Under the pieces are notes generated by a model that was given only the letters and a program-made list of their open reading frames with translations, had not been told where the DNA came from and did not search any database. From JABMQB01 sp964575025 (GTDB taxonomy: Bacteria > Bacteroidota > Bacteroidia > Bacteroidales > Prolixibacteraceae), in NCBI GenBank assembly GCA_964575025.1, contig CAZNPV010000010.1:26865-90864 (forward strand): a stretch of 64,000 bases of DNA, written 5' to 3'. Below are positions 1 to 8,461 of the stretch, in pieces; within the stretch, counting starts at the first letter, position 1, and each line of letters begins with the position of its first letter. The translations under genes were made by a program, and so were the position numbers.

Positions 1-17
1 ACAATAAGATAAACTGA

Positions 18-587
18 ATGAATATACATACGCATACGAAAAAGGAGTTCATTAAGCTTATAATGAACAACCAAAGGATTATTCATAAGATTACTTTCAT
101 GTATACTGACAGTCCGTTTGATCGTGAAGACCTGTTTCAGGAAATCTGCCTGCAACTATGGAAATCATATGCCGGCTTCAGGGAAGAATCAAAGTTCAGC
201 ACATGGATGTATCGGGTAGCCCTGAATACTGCTGTCAGTAACCTGCGGAAGAAAAGACATCGTCCTGTTTATGAGCCACTGAATGATGATACCGTTCAGG
301 TAAAAAGTGAATCCACGGATGAGAAAGAAAAAGTCAAACGGCTGTTTGAGGCTGTTTCAAAACTTGGCAGAATCGACAAAGCCATCATTTTGTTATGGTT
401 TGAGAAAAAAAGTTACCTCGAAATTGCATCCATTACCGGGATATCAAAATCGAATGTCAGTGTAAAGATAGTGCGCATAAAGAGGAAACTTGAAGAGATG
501 TTATCAGACAAACCCGCGCAGGAGTCAGCAACGAGAGCCTTCTTAGAAGCATCTGTAAAAAAGAGGGTACCAACGTTACACAAATGA
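18..587 (+). CDS. ECF-type RNA polymerase sigma factor
   Basis: A 189-residue sigma-70 family factor of the extracytoplasmic-function type, which would direct RNA polymerase to a dedicated promoter set. Region 2 lies at about residues 15-90, with DREDLFQEICLQLWKSY and the FSTWMYRVALNTA segment that contacts the -10 element. Region 4 at about 120-165 is a helix-turn-helix (YLEIASITGISKSNVSVK). The last 25 or so residues go beyond the usual end of the family and beyond the paralogue at 40280-40774. The two proteins share long identical blocks, so they are recent duplicates or products of closely related loci. No anti-sigma gene follows; the next gene is metabolic. Only 17 bases lie upstream in the window, so the promoter is not visible. 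Confidence 0.9.
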   Translation: MNIHTHTKKEFIKLIMNNQRIIHKITFMYTDSPFDREDLFQEICLQLWKSYAGFREESKFSTWMYRVALNTAVSNLRKKRHRPVYEPLNDDTVQVKSESTDEKEKVKRLFEAVSKLGRIDKAIILLWFEKKSYLEIASITGISKSNVSVKIVRIKRKLEEMLSDKPAQESATRAFLEASVKKRVPTLHK

Positions 588-602
588 TTATTTATACGTA
601 AA

Positions 603-634
603 TTGCCTTCACAAAAAGAATTTTCATACTTTTG
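603..634 (+). promoter_or_regulatory. Bacteroidota-type promoter for the acyl-CoA synthetase gene
   Basis: TTG at 603-605, 21 bases, then TACTTTTG at 627-634. This matches the Bacteroidota housekeeping promoter (TTG, 19-21 bases, TAnnTTTG). The gene starts 28 bases downstream. Confidence 0.6.
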
Positions 635-661
635 AACCATACATTTATGAATCATTGACCT

Positions 662-2302
662 ATGGAAACAAAAACAATAGCAACTTTGTACACCCATTCC
701 TTCCGGAACAACTGGGAAGGAGAAGCCTTTTCAGACTGGGAAGGAAGTACCCTTCGATTCAAGGATGTTGCAGGGATTATCAAATCGCTTCATCTGTTTT
801 ATCAGTTAAGCGGAATACAAAAAGGGGATAAGATAGCCGTTTTGGGCAGGAATGCGGCTCACTGGGGATCTGTTTTTTTATCAGCCCTTTCCGAGGACCT
901 GATCATTGTACCGATACTACCTGATTTCAGTTTAGAAAACACAAACCATATTGTCAACCATTCCGAATCAAAAATTCTTATCGGCTCCAGGAACCTTCTT
1001 GACAAGGTTGATTTTGACAATGCCCCTGCGTTAAAATGCATGGTTGTTCTGGAAGATTTTTCGTTATTCAAAACCAAGGATAAAGACATTGAATCTAAGC
1101 TGGCGGATGCTTTCCGGCATTACCGGGATAATCCGTTGACAAAAGAGGGTTTTGCATTCAAGGAACGGGAACCGGAAGATTGTTGCATCATTTCCTATAC
1201 CTCGGGGACTGCAGGATTCACCAAAGGGGTTATGATTCCTACACGCAGCCTCACATCGAACATAATCTATGCGCAGGACCACATGCCCCTGAAACCCGGC
1301 GACAGCATCGTCTCCTTTCTACCATTGGCACATGTTTACGGATTGTTGTTCGAGTTTTTGTTTCCGGTGACGCTGGGATGCCATATTACTTTCTTAAATA
1401 AAATCCCCTCACCGGCTATCTTAATCAAAGTATTCGGAGAAATCAAGCCGCACCTGATTCTATCGGTACCACTAATCATTGAAAAGATCTACAAAAAGCA
1501 GATCCTGCCGGTAATCGAAAAACCGTTAATGAGAGTTCTGCTGAGTCTACCGGGGCTTTCCAACCTCATCCTGAAAAAAATCAGAGCAAAACTGATGGAA
1601 ACATTCGGAGGCCGGTTTTTTGAGATCGTTATCGGCGGTGCACCTCTCAGTGCCGATGTGGAAGAATTCTTCAAACGGATCAAATTCCCGATTACGGTTG
1701 GGTATGGCATGACAGAATGCGGTCCGCTCATTAGTTACGAAGCCTGGAACAAAACCATGCCAGCATCCGCAGGCCGGCTGGTCGACCGTATGGAACTACG
1801 CATCGCATCGGAAGATCCCTATGCCGTAGTGGGAGAAATTCAGGTAAAAGGCGAAAATGTTATGCTTGGATATTTTAAAAACGAAAAAGCTACAAAGGAA
1901 GTATTTACCAAAGATGGCTGGTTGAAAACCGGTGACCTGGGAATCACCGATGCCAACAACTTTGTTTATATAAAAGGACGGGAGAAAAATATGTTGCTGG
2001 GCCCATCCGGACAGAATATTTATCCCGAAGAGATAGAAGCCAAAATAACCAACGCTCATTATGTAGCCGAATGTGTGGTAACCGAGCGGGACGGGAAAAT
2101 GATTGCCCTGGTATACCCGGATTATGAAGCCTTAAAAGCAGATGGACTGGAAGAATCGGATCTGCCTTCTATTATGGAAGAAAACAAAAAGAAGCTGAAT
2201 ACCCAGCTACCGAAATTTGAACAGATTGCGAGGATCGAACTGGTTAAAGAAGAATTTGAGAAAACACCTAAAAAGAATATCCGACGGTATAAATACGTGT
2301 AA
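662..2302 (+). CDS. AMP-forming long-chain acyl-CoA synthetase
   Basis: A 546-residue member of the ANL (acyl-CoA synthetase) superfamily. It would activate a fatty acid with ATP to an acyl-adenylate and then transfer it to CoA. The phosphate-binding A3 motif is YTSGTAGFTKGV near residue 178, with TAG where TTG is usual. GYGMTECGP near 346 and KTGDLG near 425 are the later core motifs, and the C-terminal domain carries the hinge and a lysine-rich end (KTPKKNIRRYKYV). The length is typical for bacterial FadD-like enzymes. It stands alone between the sigma factor and a convergent lipoprotein gene, so the substrate cannot be inferred from context. Confidence 0.88.
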   Translation: METKTIATLYTHSFRNNWEGEAFSDWEGSTLRFKDVAGIIKSLHLFYQLSGIQKGDKIAVLGRNAAHWGSVFLSALSEDLIIVPILPDFSLENTNHIVNHSESKILIGSRNLLDKVDFDNAPALKCMVVLEDFSLFKTKDKDIESKLADAFRHYRDNPLTKEGFAFKEREPEDCCIISYTSGTAGFTKGVMIPTRSLTSNIIYAQDHMPLKPGDSIVSFLPLAHVYGLLFEFLFPVTLGCHITFLNKIPSPAILIKVFGEIKPHLILSVPLIIEKIYKKQILPVIEKPLMRVLLSLPGLSNLILKKIRAKLMETFGGRFFEIVIGGAPLSADVEEFFKRIKFPITVGYGMTECGPLISYEAWNKTMPASAGRLVDRMELRIASEDPYAVVGEIQVKGENVMLGYFKNEKATKEVFTKDGWLKTGDLGITDANNFVYIKGREKNMLLGPSGQNIYPEEIEAKITNAHYVAECVVTERDGKMIALVYPDYEALKADGLEESDLPSIMEENKKKLNTQLPKFEQIARIELVKEEFEKTPKKNIRRYKYV

Positions 2303-2324
2303 AATTACTGAACGGCTTTTTTCT

Positions 2325-2759
2325 TTACGGATTATAGATGCGCAGAATCCCATTCGCAAGAGAAGTATAATATTGCCGTAGTCCCTGAGTGGCGGGACCC
2401 TGAGAAGGGAATCCCCCACCCAAAAGAATATACTCAGATCCACAGCACGGACAGGTAGCCACCACCCCGTCATTTTCGAGAATACACGATTTATTCGCCT
2501 CGTGGGTACAGGTTGCATCCCAGGCATAAAACGAACCTGGCATCTCGCAATAAACAAGAACACCCCCATACCCTAAATTCGGGATGAAAACAGAATTCCC
2601 CCCTGCATTGACCTCAGGATACTGGTTGAGATCAATAATATATGAAAATGACACAGAAGGGATTACAGACTCTTCAATTTTTTCACACCCCCCGCTTAGA
2701 AAAAACACCATGACAAGAACCGAAAAATAATTGGCTGTTCTCCCTACGTTGTGTCTCAT
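2325..2759 (-). CDS. Rieske-like [2Fe-2S] lipoprotein with CxxC in place of CxxH
   Basis: A 144-residue lipoprotein. The start is taken at 2759 because the signal peptide begins at MRHNVGR and the lipobox LSGGC follows; the longer ORF only adds an unrelated N-terminus. The C-terminal half is a Rieske fold: CTHEANKSC, then CPCCGSEY, then the GPATQGLRQY loop. In classical Rieske proteins the second ligand pair is C-x-x-H (CPCHGS). Here the second position is cysteine, which would make the cluster ligation Cys/His plus Cys/Cys or leave no cluster at all. Similar variants occur in other Bacteroidota lipoproteins as far as I recall. It is predicted to sit on the periplasmic side of a membrane. It is divergent from the gene at 2823. 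Confidence 0.8.
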   Translation of the reverse strand: MRHNVGRTANYFSVLVMVFFLSGGCEKIEESVIPSVSFSYIIDLNQYPEVNAGGNSVFIPNLGYGGVLVYCEMPGSFYAWDATCTHEANKSCILENDGVVATCPCCGSEYILLGGGFPSQGPATQGLRQYYTSLANGILRIYNP

Positions 2760-2765
2760 TTTTTC

Positions 2766-2793
2766 TACTTTTACTATTAAAATGGTAAAAGTA
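2766..2793. promoter_or_regulatory. Inverted repeat between divergent genes
   Basis: TACTTTTAC at 2766-2774 and GTAAAAGTA at 2785-2793 are perfect 9-base inverted arms around a 10-base spacer. They lie in the 63-base gap between the divergent Rieske-like and 139-residue protein genes. A second perfect palindrome, ATAGCATGCTAT at 2813-2824, overlaps the start codon of the rightward gene. These could be operators or only AT-rich promoter sequence; no regulator gene is adjacent. Confidence 0.35.
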
Positions 2794-2822
2794 AACATTT
2801 TATTGACTCAGAATAGCATGCT

Positions 2823-3242
2823 ATGGATGATCTGATTGTAATTATATTGACCCTGCTGATACTTGGAATCGGAGGAATTAACCAATTCAGGAAAAAACAA
2901 AAAGCCCCTTTACCTGAAAACGATGCAGGAAGAGCCCCGGAACAAAAAAACTTCTGGGATGAATTTATGGATGAGAAAAGGGAAGAGTTCATTCCACGAC
3001 CGGCTCCAAAAAATGATTTCAACGAAGAGGAGAAAACAACTGATACTAAAAAAAACACCTACCAGCCTGTCCGGTTAAAACCGGTAGAAGAAGGCGTTCG
3101 TTCGATAAAAGACGAAACCATAAAAAATATATTGAAAGAAAGGAAACCCGGATCAGAAAGAAAGAAAGCCCACCTGCCGGAAGGATTTACCCTCCGGAGA
3201 GCCATTATTTTCTCGGAAATAATTAAACCTAAATACTTTTAA
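2823..3242 (+). CDS. Single-span membrane protein of unknown function
   Basis: A 139-residue protein that I cannot assign to a named family. Residues 3-20 form one membrane segment (DDLIVIILTLLILGIGG), followed by a basic stretch (FRKKQK), so the tail should face the cytoplasm. The rest is charged and probably disordered up to about residue 80. The C-terminal 40 residues (LRRAIIFSEIIKPKYF) contain a motif common in small Bacteroidota membrane-anchored proteins that end in a short helix. It is divergent from the Rieske-like gene. Expression as a real protein is supported by its coding character and the clean layout, but its role is unknown. Confidence 0.7.
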   Translation: MDDLIVIILTLLILGIGGINQFRKKQKAPLPENDAGRAPEQKNFWDEFMDEKREEFIPRPAPKNDFNEEEKTTDTKKNTYQPVRLKPVEEGVRSIKDETIKNILKERKPGSERKKAHLPEGFTLRRAIIFSEIIKPKYF

Positions 3243-3297
3243 TTTTTTCTTCAGGAATATTTCTTACAGATAGTTTCGGAAATCTGAATAAAATATA

Positions 3298-3305
3298 TAC
3301 ATTTG
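3298..3305 (+). promoter_or_regulatory. Probable -7 element upstream of greA
   Basis: TACATTTG matches TAnnTTTG. The -33 element is weak. It lies 77 bases before greA, which has a strong ribosome-binding site (TTAGGAGGAAC, 3369-3379), unusual for this phylum. Confidence 0.45.
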
Positions 3306-3382
3306 CATACATGGAAGGGTCCTGATAAATTCGGGATTCTTCCTGTTTTTATATCAGACGTTAAAACTTAGGAGGAACAGGA

Positions 3383-3856
3383 ATGGTAAAGGGTACATAT
3401 CTGACCAAGGAAGGGTTAAAAAAACTAAAAGAGGAGCTTGATTACCTGCTGAACGTTGAACGCCCGGCTATATCAAAACAAATTGGAGAAGCAATTGAAA
3501 AAGGGGATATTGCTGAAAATGCCGAATATGATGCAGCAAAAGATGCACAGGGCATGGTTGAGGCAAAAATTGCTGAACTACAGAGGAAAATCGCCAATGC
3601 ACGGATTCTGGATAAATCAAAGATCAATACCGATAAAGTTCAGATATTAAATATAGTAACAATCAGGAACAAGAAAAACAATGCAACAATGCAGTATACC
3701 ATCGTTCCTGAAAGCGAAGCCAACCTGAAAGAAAATAAAATTTCGGTTAAAACACCGATTGCTGCCGGTCTGATTGGGAAGAAAGTGGGAGACACTGTTC
3801 AGATTACCGTTCCATCGGGAGTGATCCCTTTTGAGATTATCAATATTTCTATTTAA
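3383..3856 (+). CDS. greA: Transcription elongation factor GreA
   Basis: A 157-residue GreA. It binds the secondary channel of RNA polymerase and stimulates cleavage of the 3' end of backtracked RNA. The N-terminal coiled coil spans about residues 5-75 and carries the acidic tip (EKGDIAENAEYDAAKDAQ) that positions the catalytic magnesium. The C-terminal FKBP-like domain follows, ending in IAAGLIGKKVGDTVQI. The length is the usual 157-158 residues. An AGGAGG ribosome-binding site fixes the start. The HIT-family gene begins 3 bases after its stop, so the two are probably co-transcribed. Confidence 0.96.
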   Translation: MVKGTYLTKEGLKKLKEELDYLLNVERPAISKQIGEAIEKGDIAENAEYDAAKDAQGMVEAKIAELQRKIANARILDKSKINTDKVQILNIVTIRNKKNNATMQYTIVPESEANLKENKISVKTPIAAGLIGKKVGDTVQITVPSGVIPFEIINISI

Positions 3857-3859
3857 GAT

Positions 3860-4255
3860 ATGGCTACCATTTTTACAAAAATTATTAACGGTGAAATTCC
3901 TTCCTACAAGGTTACTGAAGACAAAGACTTTTGTGCATTTCTTGATATTTCACCGGTTACTAAAGGGCATACCCTGGTAATTCCCAAAAAAGAGGTAGAT
4001 TACCTTTTTGATCTGGATGAAGAGACCTATACAGGACTGCAGTTGTTTGCCCGGAAAGTAGCTGTCGGCTTAAAAAAAGCGCTTTCGTGTGAAAAGGTTG
4101 GGGTTCTGGTTTTAGGCCTTGAAGTACGGCATGCACACATTCACCTGGTGCCCATGCAGAGTGAATCAGACCTGTTAAACTTTTCACATACCTTAACGTT
4201 ATCACCTGAAGAGTTTACCGAAATTCAACAAAAAATTGCTGCTGCCATCGCGTAA
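3860..4255 (+). CDS. HIT-family nucleotide hydrolase/transferase
   Basis: A 131-residue histidine-triad protein. HIT proteins hydrolyse nucleoside phosphoramidates and related substrates through a histidine nucleophile. The triad appears as HAHIHLVP near residue 94, the family's HxHxHxx pattern, and the N-terminal FTKIINGEIPSYKV block is typical of the Hint branch. The upstream GHTLVIPKKEVDYLFDL segment also fits. It follows greA by 3 bases and would share its transcript. The greA-HIT pairing is common in Bacteroidota genomes. Confidence 0.92.
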   Translation: MATIFTKIINGEIPSYKVTEDKDFCAFLDISPVTKGHTLVIPKKEVDYLFDLDEETYTGLQLFARKVAVGLKKALSCEKVGVLVLGLEVRHAHIHLVPMQSESDLLNFSHTLTLSPEEFTEIQQKIAAAIA

Positions 4256-4452
4256 ATGCCGTCTTGCACCAAGGTTGGTTTTTTTATTCTATTTTTTTCA
4301 ACATGTCCCCCCGGGAAAAATAAATTCCTTACTTTTATTAGACGGAAAACCGGAAAAACAGATCTGTATCTGAACCATTGATCCGGCTGCCTGCAGCACG
4401 CATTTTCACAAAAAAAGAGGACGCACCAGGGACCCGTAACAAAAGGATACAC

Positions 4453-7400
4453 ATGATGCCATTTACACATTTGCATGTACACTCGCAATATTCCATCCTC
4501 GATGGAGCCGCCAGCATAAAGGGATTGGTATTTAAAGCCAAAGCCGATGGGATGAAAGCCCTGGCACTGACAGATCATGGCACGATGCTGGGGATTAAAG
4601 AATTTCATGATGAATGCCGGCAACAAAACATAAAACCTATTCTGGGTTGTGAAACTTACGTAGCTGCAAGATCCATACACCATAAAACCGATAAAACCGA
4701 CCGGTCGGGGTATCACCTGATCCTGCTGGCCAAAAACCTCAAAGGATATAAAAACCTGATCAAGCTGATCTCCATAGCCAACTGTGAAGGGTTTTACCAA
4801 AAACCACGGATTGACAAAGAACTGCTTGAGAGATACAGCGAAGGATTGATTGTCTCCTCCGCATGTCTGGGGGGAGAAATACCCAAATTGATCCTTGAAA
4901 ACCGCATCCGTGACGCAGAAAATACCATTCAGTGGTTTAAACGCCTTTTTAAGGATGATTTTTATCTTGAGCTTATCCGCCATCCCTCAGAAATAGAGAT
5001 GCTACGAAGGGATGTGTACGACCGCCAGATAGTGGTTAATGAAAAATTGCTTGAATTAGCCCGTAAACACGATATCAAGGTCATTGCTACCAATGACGTT
5101 CATTTTATTGACAAAGAAGATGCGGATGCCCATGACATCCTGATCTGTCTCAATACCGGAAAGGAGCTGGATGATCCGAATCGGATGCACTACACCAAAC
5201 AGGAGTGGTTTAAAACAACGCAGGAAATGAACAGCCTGTTTGCCGATATTCCGGAGGCACTTTCCAATACCGCTGAGATTGTAGATAAAGTAGAAAACTA
5301 TGAACTGAACGGGTTGCCTATCATGCCGTTTTTCCCCATTCCCAAAGAATTCGGGACCGAGGAGGAGTTTAAAAAGAAGTTTTCAAAAGAAGAGCTGTTG
5401 CGCAGCTTTGGAGCGGAAGCCTTCGGGAGGCATGGCGGATATGAAAGGATCATCCGGATAAAACTCGAATCTGCCTATTTAAAGCACCTGACTTTTAAAG
5501 GGGCAAAGAAAAGATATGGCGATCCGCTGCCTGAAGAGGTAATTACGCGGCTTACTTTTGAACTAGATACGATTGAATCGATGGGGTACCCCGGGTACTT
5601 TCTTATCACCCAGGATTTTATCAACCAGGCCCGGAAAATGGGCGTACTTATAGGTCCGGGAAGGGGTTCTGCTGCCGGTGCAGCTGTATCCTACTGTACC
5701 GGAATCACCAACATTGATCCGATCAAATATAACCTGCTTTTTGAAAGGTTTCTGAATCCGGACCGGATCTCTCTGCCCGATGTAGATATCGATTTTGACG
5801 ATGACGGCAGGCAACAGGTACTTGCATGGGTTGCAGAAAAATATGGGCGGGATAAGGTGGCCCATATATGCACGTTTGGCACCATGGCTACCAGGCTGGC
5901 AATCCGTGATGTGGCCCGGGTTCTGAGATTGCCCCTGCCGGAAGCCGACCGGCTGGCAAAACTGGTTCCTGATGCACCCAAAATGACATTCGAAAAAGCA
6001 TTCAAATCCAGTCCGGAACTGAAAAAAGAATTGAAATCAGACAATCCCCTTATTGTCCAAACCTTAAAATTTGCCAAAACTTTGGAGGGATCGGTCAGGC
6101 AGACAGGGATCCACGCCTGCGGAATCCTGATCAGCCGAGACCCGCTTACCGAACACATTCCCCTGATGTCAACAAAAGACGAAGAATTGCCTTCCACTCA
6201 ATATGACGGGCGGTTTGTGGAAGATATCGGTTTGTTGAAAATGGATTTCCTGGGATTAAAGACCCTCTCCATCATAAAAGAAACCCTTGAGAACATCAAA
6301 TTATCCAAAGGAATAACCATTGACATTGAGGCCATTCCCTGGGACGATCCTGCTACCTATGAACTTTTCAGCCGGGGCGAAACCACAGCCATCTTCCAGT
6401 TTGAATCGGATGGCATGAAAAAACACCTTCGGGACCTGAAACCGAACCGGTTTGAAGACCTGGTGGCAATGAACGCACTTTACCGGCCCGGACCTATGGA
6501 TTACATTCCGGCTTACATCGCACGGAAGCATGGAAGGCAAAAAGTGGAATACGATGTCCCAATGATGAAAAAATACCTCGATGAAACATACGGGATTACA
6601 GTCTTTCAGGAACAGGTCATGCTTTTATCCCGGTTGCTCGCCAATTTTACCAGAGGCGATTCCGACACCCTACGAAAGGCTATGGGCAAAAAGATGTTCA
6701 ATACCATGGACAAACTGAAAGTTAAATTTAATAAAGGGTGCAAAGCCAATGAACAATTTATTGATGAATGCAAACAAGGACAGAAAAATCCGGAAACAAT
6801 TATTGAGAAAATATGGAAAGACTGGGAAGCATTTGCTTCCTATGCATTTAACAAATCCCACTCCGTATGTTATGCGCATATTGCGTATCAAACCGGGTAT
6901 TTGAAAGCCCATTACCCGGCTGAGTTTATGGCGGCTAACCTCAGCCGGAACCTGAACAATATCACCGATATTACCAAACTGATGGGTGAGTGTTCCCGGA
7001 TGAAAATGAAAGTTCTTGGACCGGATGTAAATGAAAGCTTTACAAAATTCAATGTGAACAAGGATGGCCATATACGATTTGGCATGGCAGCCGTTAAAGG
7101 GGTAGGTGAAGGAGCCGCCCGTGCTATCATCAAAGCCCGGAAAAAAGAAGGGGAATTTACAGATATATTTAACTTTGCCGAACGGATTAATCTTCAGACC
7201 GTGAATAAAAAAACCATCGAAGCCCTGGCGATGGCAGGTGCCTTCGATCGGCTGAAAAATATTAAACGAAGCCAGTTCTTTGCAGGAGAAGATTCCCATG
7301 ATACAATATCTTTCATTGAAAAACTGATCCGTTATGGCAATAAGGTACGCCTTGAAAAACAATCGATGCAACAAAGCCTGTTCGGAGATTACGACACCCG

Positions 7401-8097
7401 GTCCGGAGTGCAGAAACCAGCAATCCCATCGGTAGAGGAATGGCCCAGATTTATTCTCCTTGAAAAAGAAAAAAACCTCATCGGGGTATACCTGACAGCC
7501 CATCCCCTCGACGATTATCAGTTCGAAATAGAACATTTCTGTACCCCCGGAGTCACTTTAAAAGAGATAAACAACCAGATCGAACAGTTTAAAAACAGGG
7601 AAATTACGATCGCCGGAATGGTAACCCATACCAAAGAAGCTATCTCAAGAAACGGAAATCCTTACAGCATTCTAACCCTTACTGACTATACCGATTCCTA
7701 TGCTTTTTACTTGTTTAAAAACAGCTTTGTGGAATTTGGAAAATTCTGTAAAACAGGATTGTTCATCCTCATGCGGGGAAAAGTTCAGAAAAGGTATAAC
7801 CAGGAATCCCTGGAATTTAAAATTCAACATATCGAATTGCTTTCGGAAGCAAGAAAAAACCATGTAAAAACGTTAACAATCCAATTGTCACTTGATCAGA
7901 TAAATAAATCAGTGATCGAAGAAATAGAAAAACAGGTGAAAAACAAAAAGGGCAGAACATTGTTAAATTTTCAGATTACAGACGTAAAAAACAACAGGAA
8001 GATCTGCATGTTTTCACGGAACACCCGGATCAAAGCAGATAATGACCTGATAACATTTCTTGATAATCATCCCGATATTGGATATCGGATTAATTAA
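4453..8097 (+). CDS. dnaE: DNA polymerase III subunit alpha
   Basis: The replicative polymerase subunit, 1214 residues from the chosen start. The open frame extends to a TTG at 4378, but the conserved protein begins at MMPFTHLHVHSQYS, with AAAAGGA just upstream. The PHP domain (HLHVHSQYSILDGA, TDHGTM) is at residues 4-290. The family C polymerase core follows, with PDVDIDFDDDGR near residue 441 carrying catalytic aspartates, GRGSAAGAAVSYC before it, and the RTGIHACGILIS region. The finger, tandem HhH and OB-fold domains (about 1000-1110) complete a DnaE1-type enzyme. It lies between the HIT gene and thioredoxin, whose promoter overlaps the dnaE 3' end. Confidence 0.96.
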   Translation: MMPFTHLHVHSQYSILDGAASIKGLVFKAKADGMKALALTDHGTMLGIKEFHDECRQQNIKPILGCETYVAARSIHHKTDKTDRSGYHLILLAKNLKGYKNLIKLISIANCEGFYQKPRIDKELLERYSEGLIVSSACLGGEIPKLILENRIRDAENTIQWFKRLFKDDFYLELIRHPSEIEMLRRDVYDRQIVVNEKLLELARKHDIKVIATNDVHFIDKEDADAHDILICLNTGKELDDPNRMHYTKQEWFKTTQEMNSLFADIPEALSNTAEIVDKVENYELNGLPIMPFFPIPKEFGTEEEFKKKFSKEELLRSFGAEAFGRHGGYERIIRIKLESAYLKHLTFKGAKKRYGDPLPEEVITRLTFELDTIESMGYPGYFLITQDFINQARKMGVLIGPGRGSAAGAAVSYCTGITNIDPIKYNLLFERFLNPDRISLPDVDIDFDDDGRQQVLAWVAEKYGRDKVAHICTFGTMATRLAIRDVARVLRLPLPEADRLAKLVPDAPKMTFEKAFKSSPELKKELKSDNPLIVQTLKFAKTLEGSVRQTGIHACGILISRDPLTEHIPLMSTKDEELPSTQYDGRFVEDIGLLKMDFLGLKTLSIIKETLENIKLSKGITIDIEAIPWDDPATYELFSRGETTAIFQFESDGMKKHLRDLKPNRFEDLVAMNALYRPGPMDYIPAYIARKHGRQKVEYDVPMMKKYLDETYGITVFQEQVMLLSRLLANFTRGDSDTLRKAMGKKMFNTMDKLKVKFNKGCKANEQFIDECKQGQKNPETIIEKIWKDWEAFASYAFNKSHSVCYAHIAYQTGYLKAHYPAEFMAANLSRNLNNITDITKLMGECSRMKMKVLGPDVNESFTKFNVNKDGHIRFGMAAVKGVGEGAARAIIKARKKEGEFTDIFNFAERINLQTVNKKTIEALAMAGAFDRLKNIKRSQFFAGEDSHDTISFIEKLIRYGNKVRLEKQSMQQSLFGDYDTRSGVQKPAIPSVEEWPRFILLEKEKNLIGVYLTAHPLDDYQFEIEHFCTPGVTLKEINNQIEQFKNREITIAGMVTHTKEAISRNGNPYSILTLTDYTDSYAFYLFKNSFVEFGKFCKTGLFILMRGKVQKRYNQESLEFKIQHIELLSEARKNHVKTLTIQLSLDQINKSVIEEIEKQVKNKKGRTLLNFQITDVKNNRKICMFSRNTRIKADNDLITFLDNHPDIGYRIN

Positions 8098-8107
8098 CGT
8101 AATTTTG
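8078..8107 (+). promoter_or_regulatory. Promoter for thioredoxin, inside the dnaE 3' end
   Basis: TTG at 8078-8080, 19 bases, TAATTTTG at 8100-8107: a near-perfect Bacteroidota promoter. The -33 part lies within the last codons of dnaE and the gene it serves starts at 8144. Confidence 0.65.
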
Positions 8108-8143
8108 TGAAATCTTGAATACAAACAATAATATGGGTCCATT

Positions 8144-8461
8144 ATGGTGGTAGAAATTACTGATTCAAACTTTGAGGAGCTGATCCTTAAAACCGACAAA
8201 CCCGTTGTAATCGATTTCTGGGCCGTATGGTGCGGTCCGTGTCGTATGGTTACTCCCATTGTGGAGGAAATGTCAGCTGAATATGATGGCAAAGCGGTTA
8301 TAGGAGAAGTAGATGTAGATTCCAATCCGGATATAGCAACGAAATATGGCATCCGGAATATTCCAACCGTTTTGTTTCTGAAAAATGGCGAGATTGTTGA
8401 TAAACAGGTAGGTGCAGCTCCCAAACAGAAGTTTGTGGACAAACTGAACGCCCTGTTGTAA
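8144..8461 (+). CDS. trxA: Thioredoxin
   Basis: A 105-residue cytoplasmic thioredoxin, a general protein disulfide reductant. The active site WCGPC lies at residues 28-32 in FWAVWCGPCRMVTPI, and the cis-proline region is RNIPTVLFLKNG. There is no signal peptide. The stop codon overlaps the next start as TAATG (8459-8463), so translation of the DUF58 gene is probably coupled. It has its own promoter at 8078-8107. Confidence 0.96.
   Translation: MVVEITDSNFEELILKTDKPVVIDFWAVWCGPCRMVTPIVEEMSAEYDGKAVIGEVDVDSNPDIATKYGIRNIPTVLFLKNGEIVDKQVGAAPKQKFVDKLNALL

Noticed and set aside
4378..4452. Longer N-terminus for dnaE starting at a TTG
   Set aside because: The conserved protein begins at 4453 (MMPFTHLH) with AAAAGGA upstream; the extra residues match nothing in the family.
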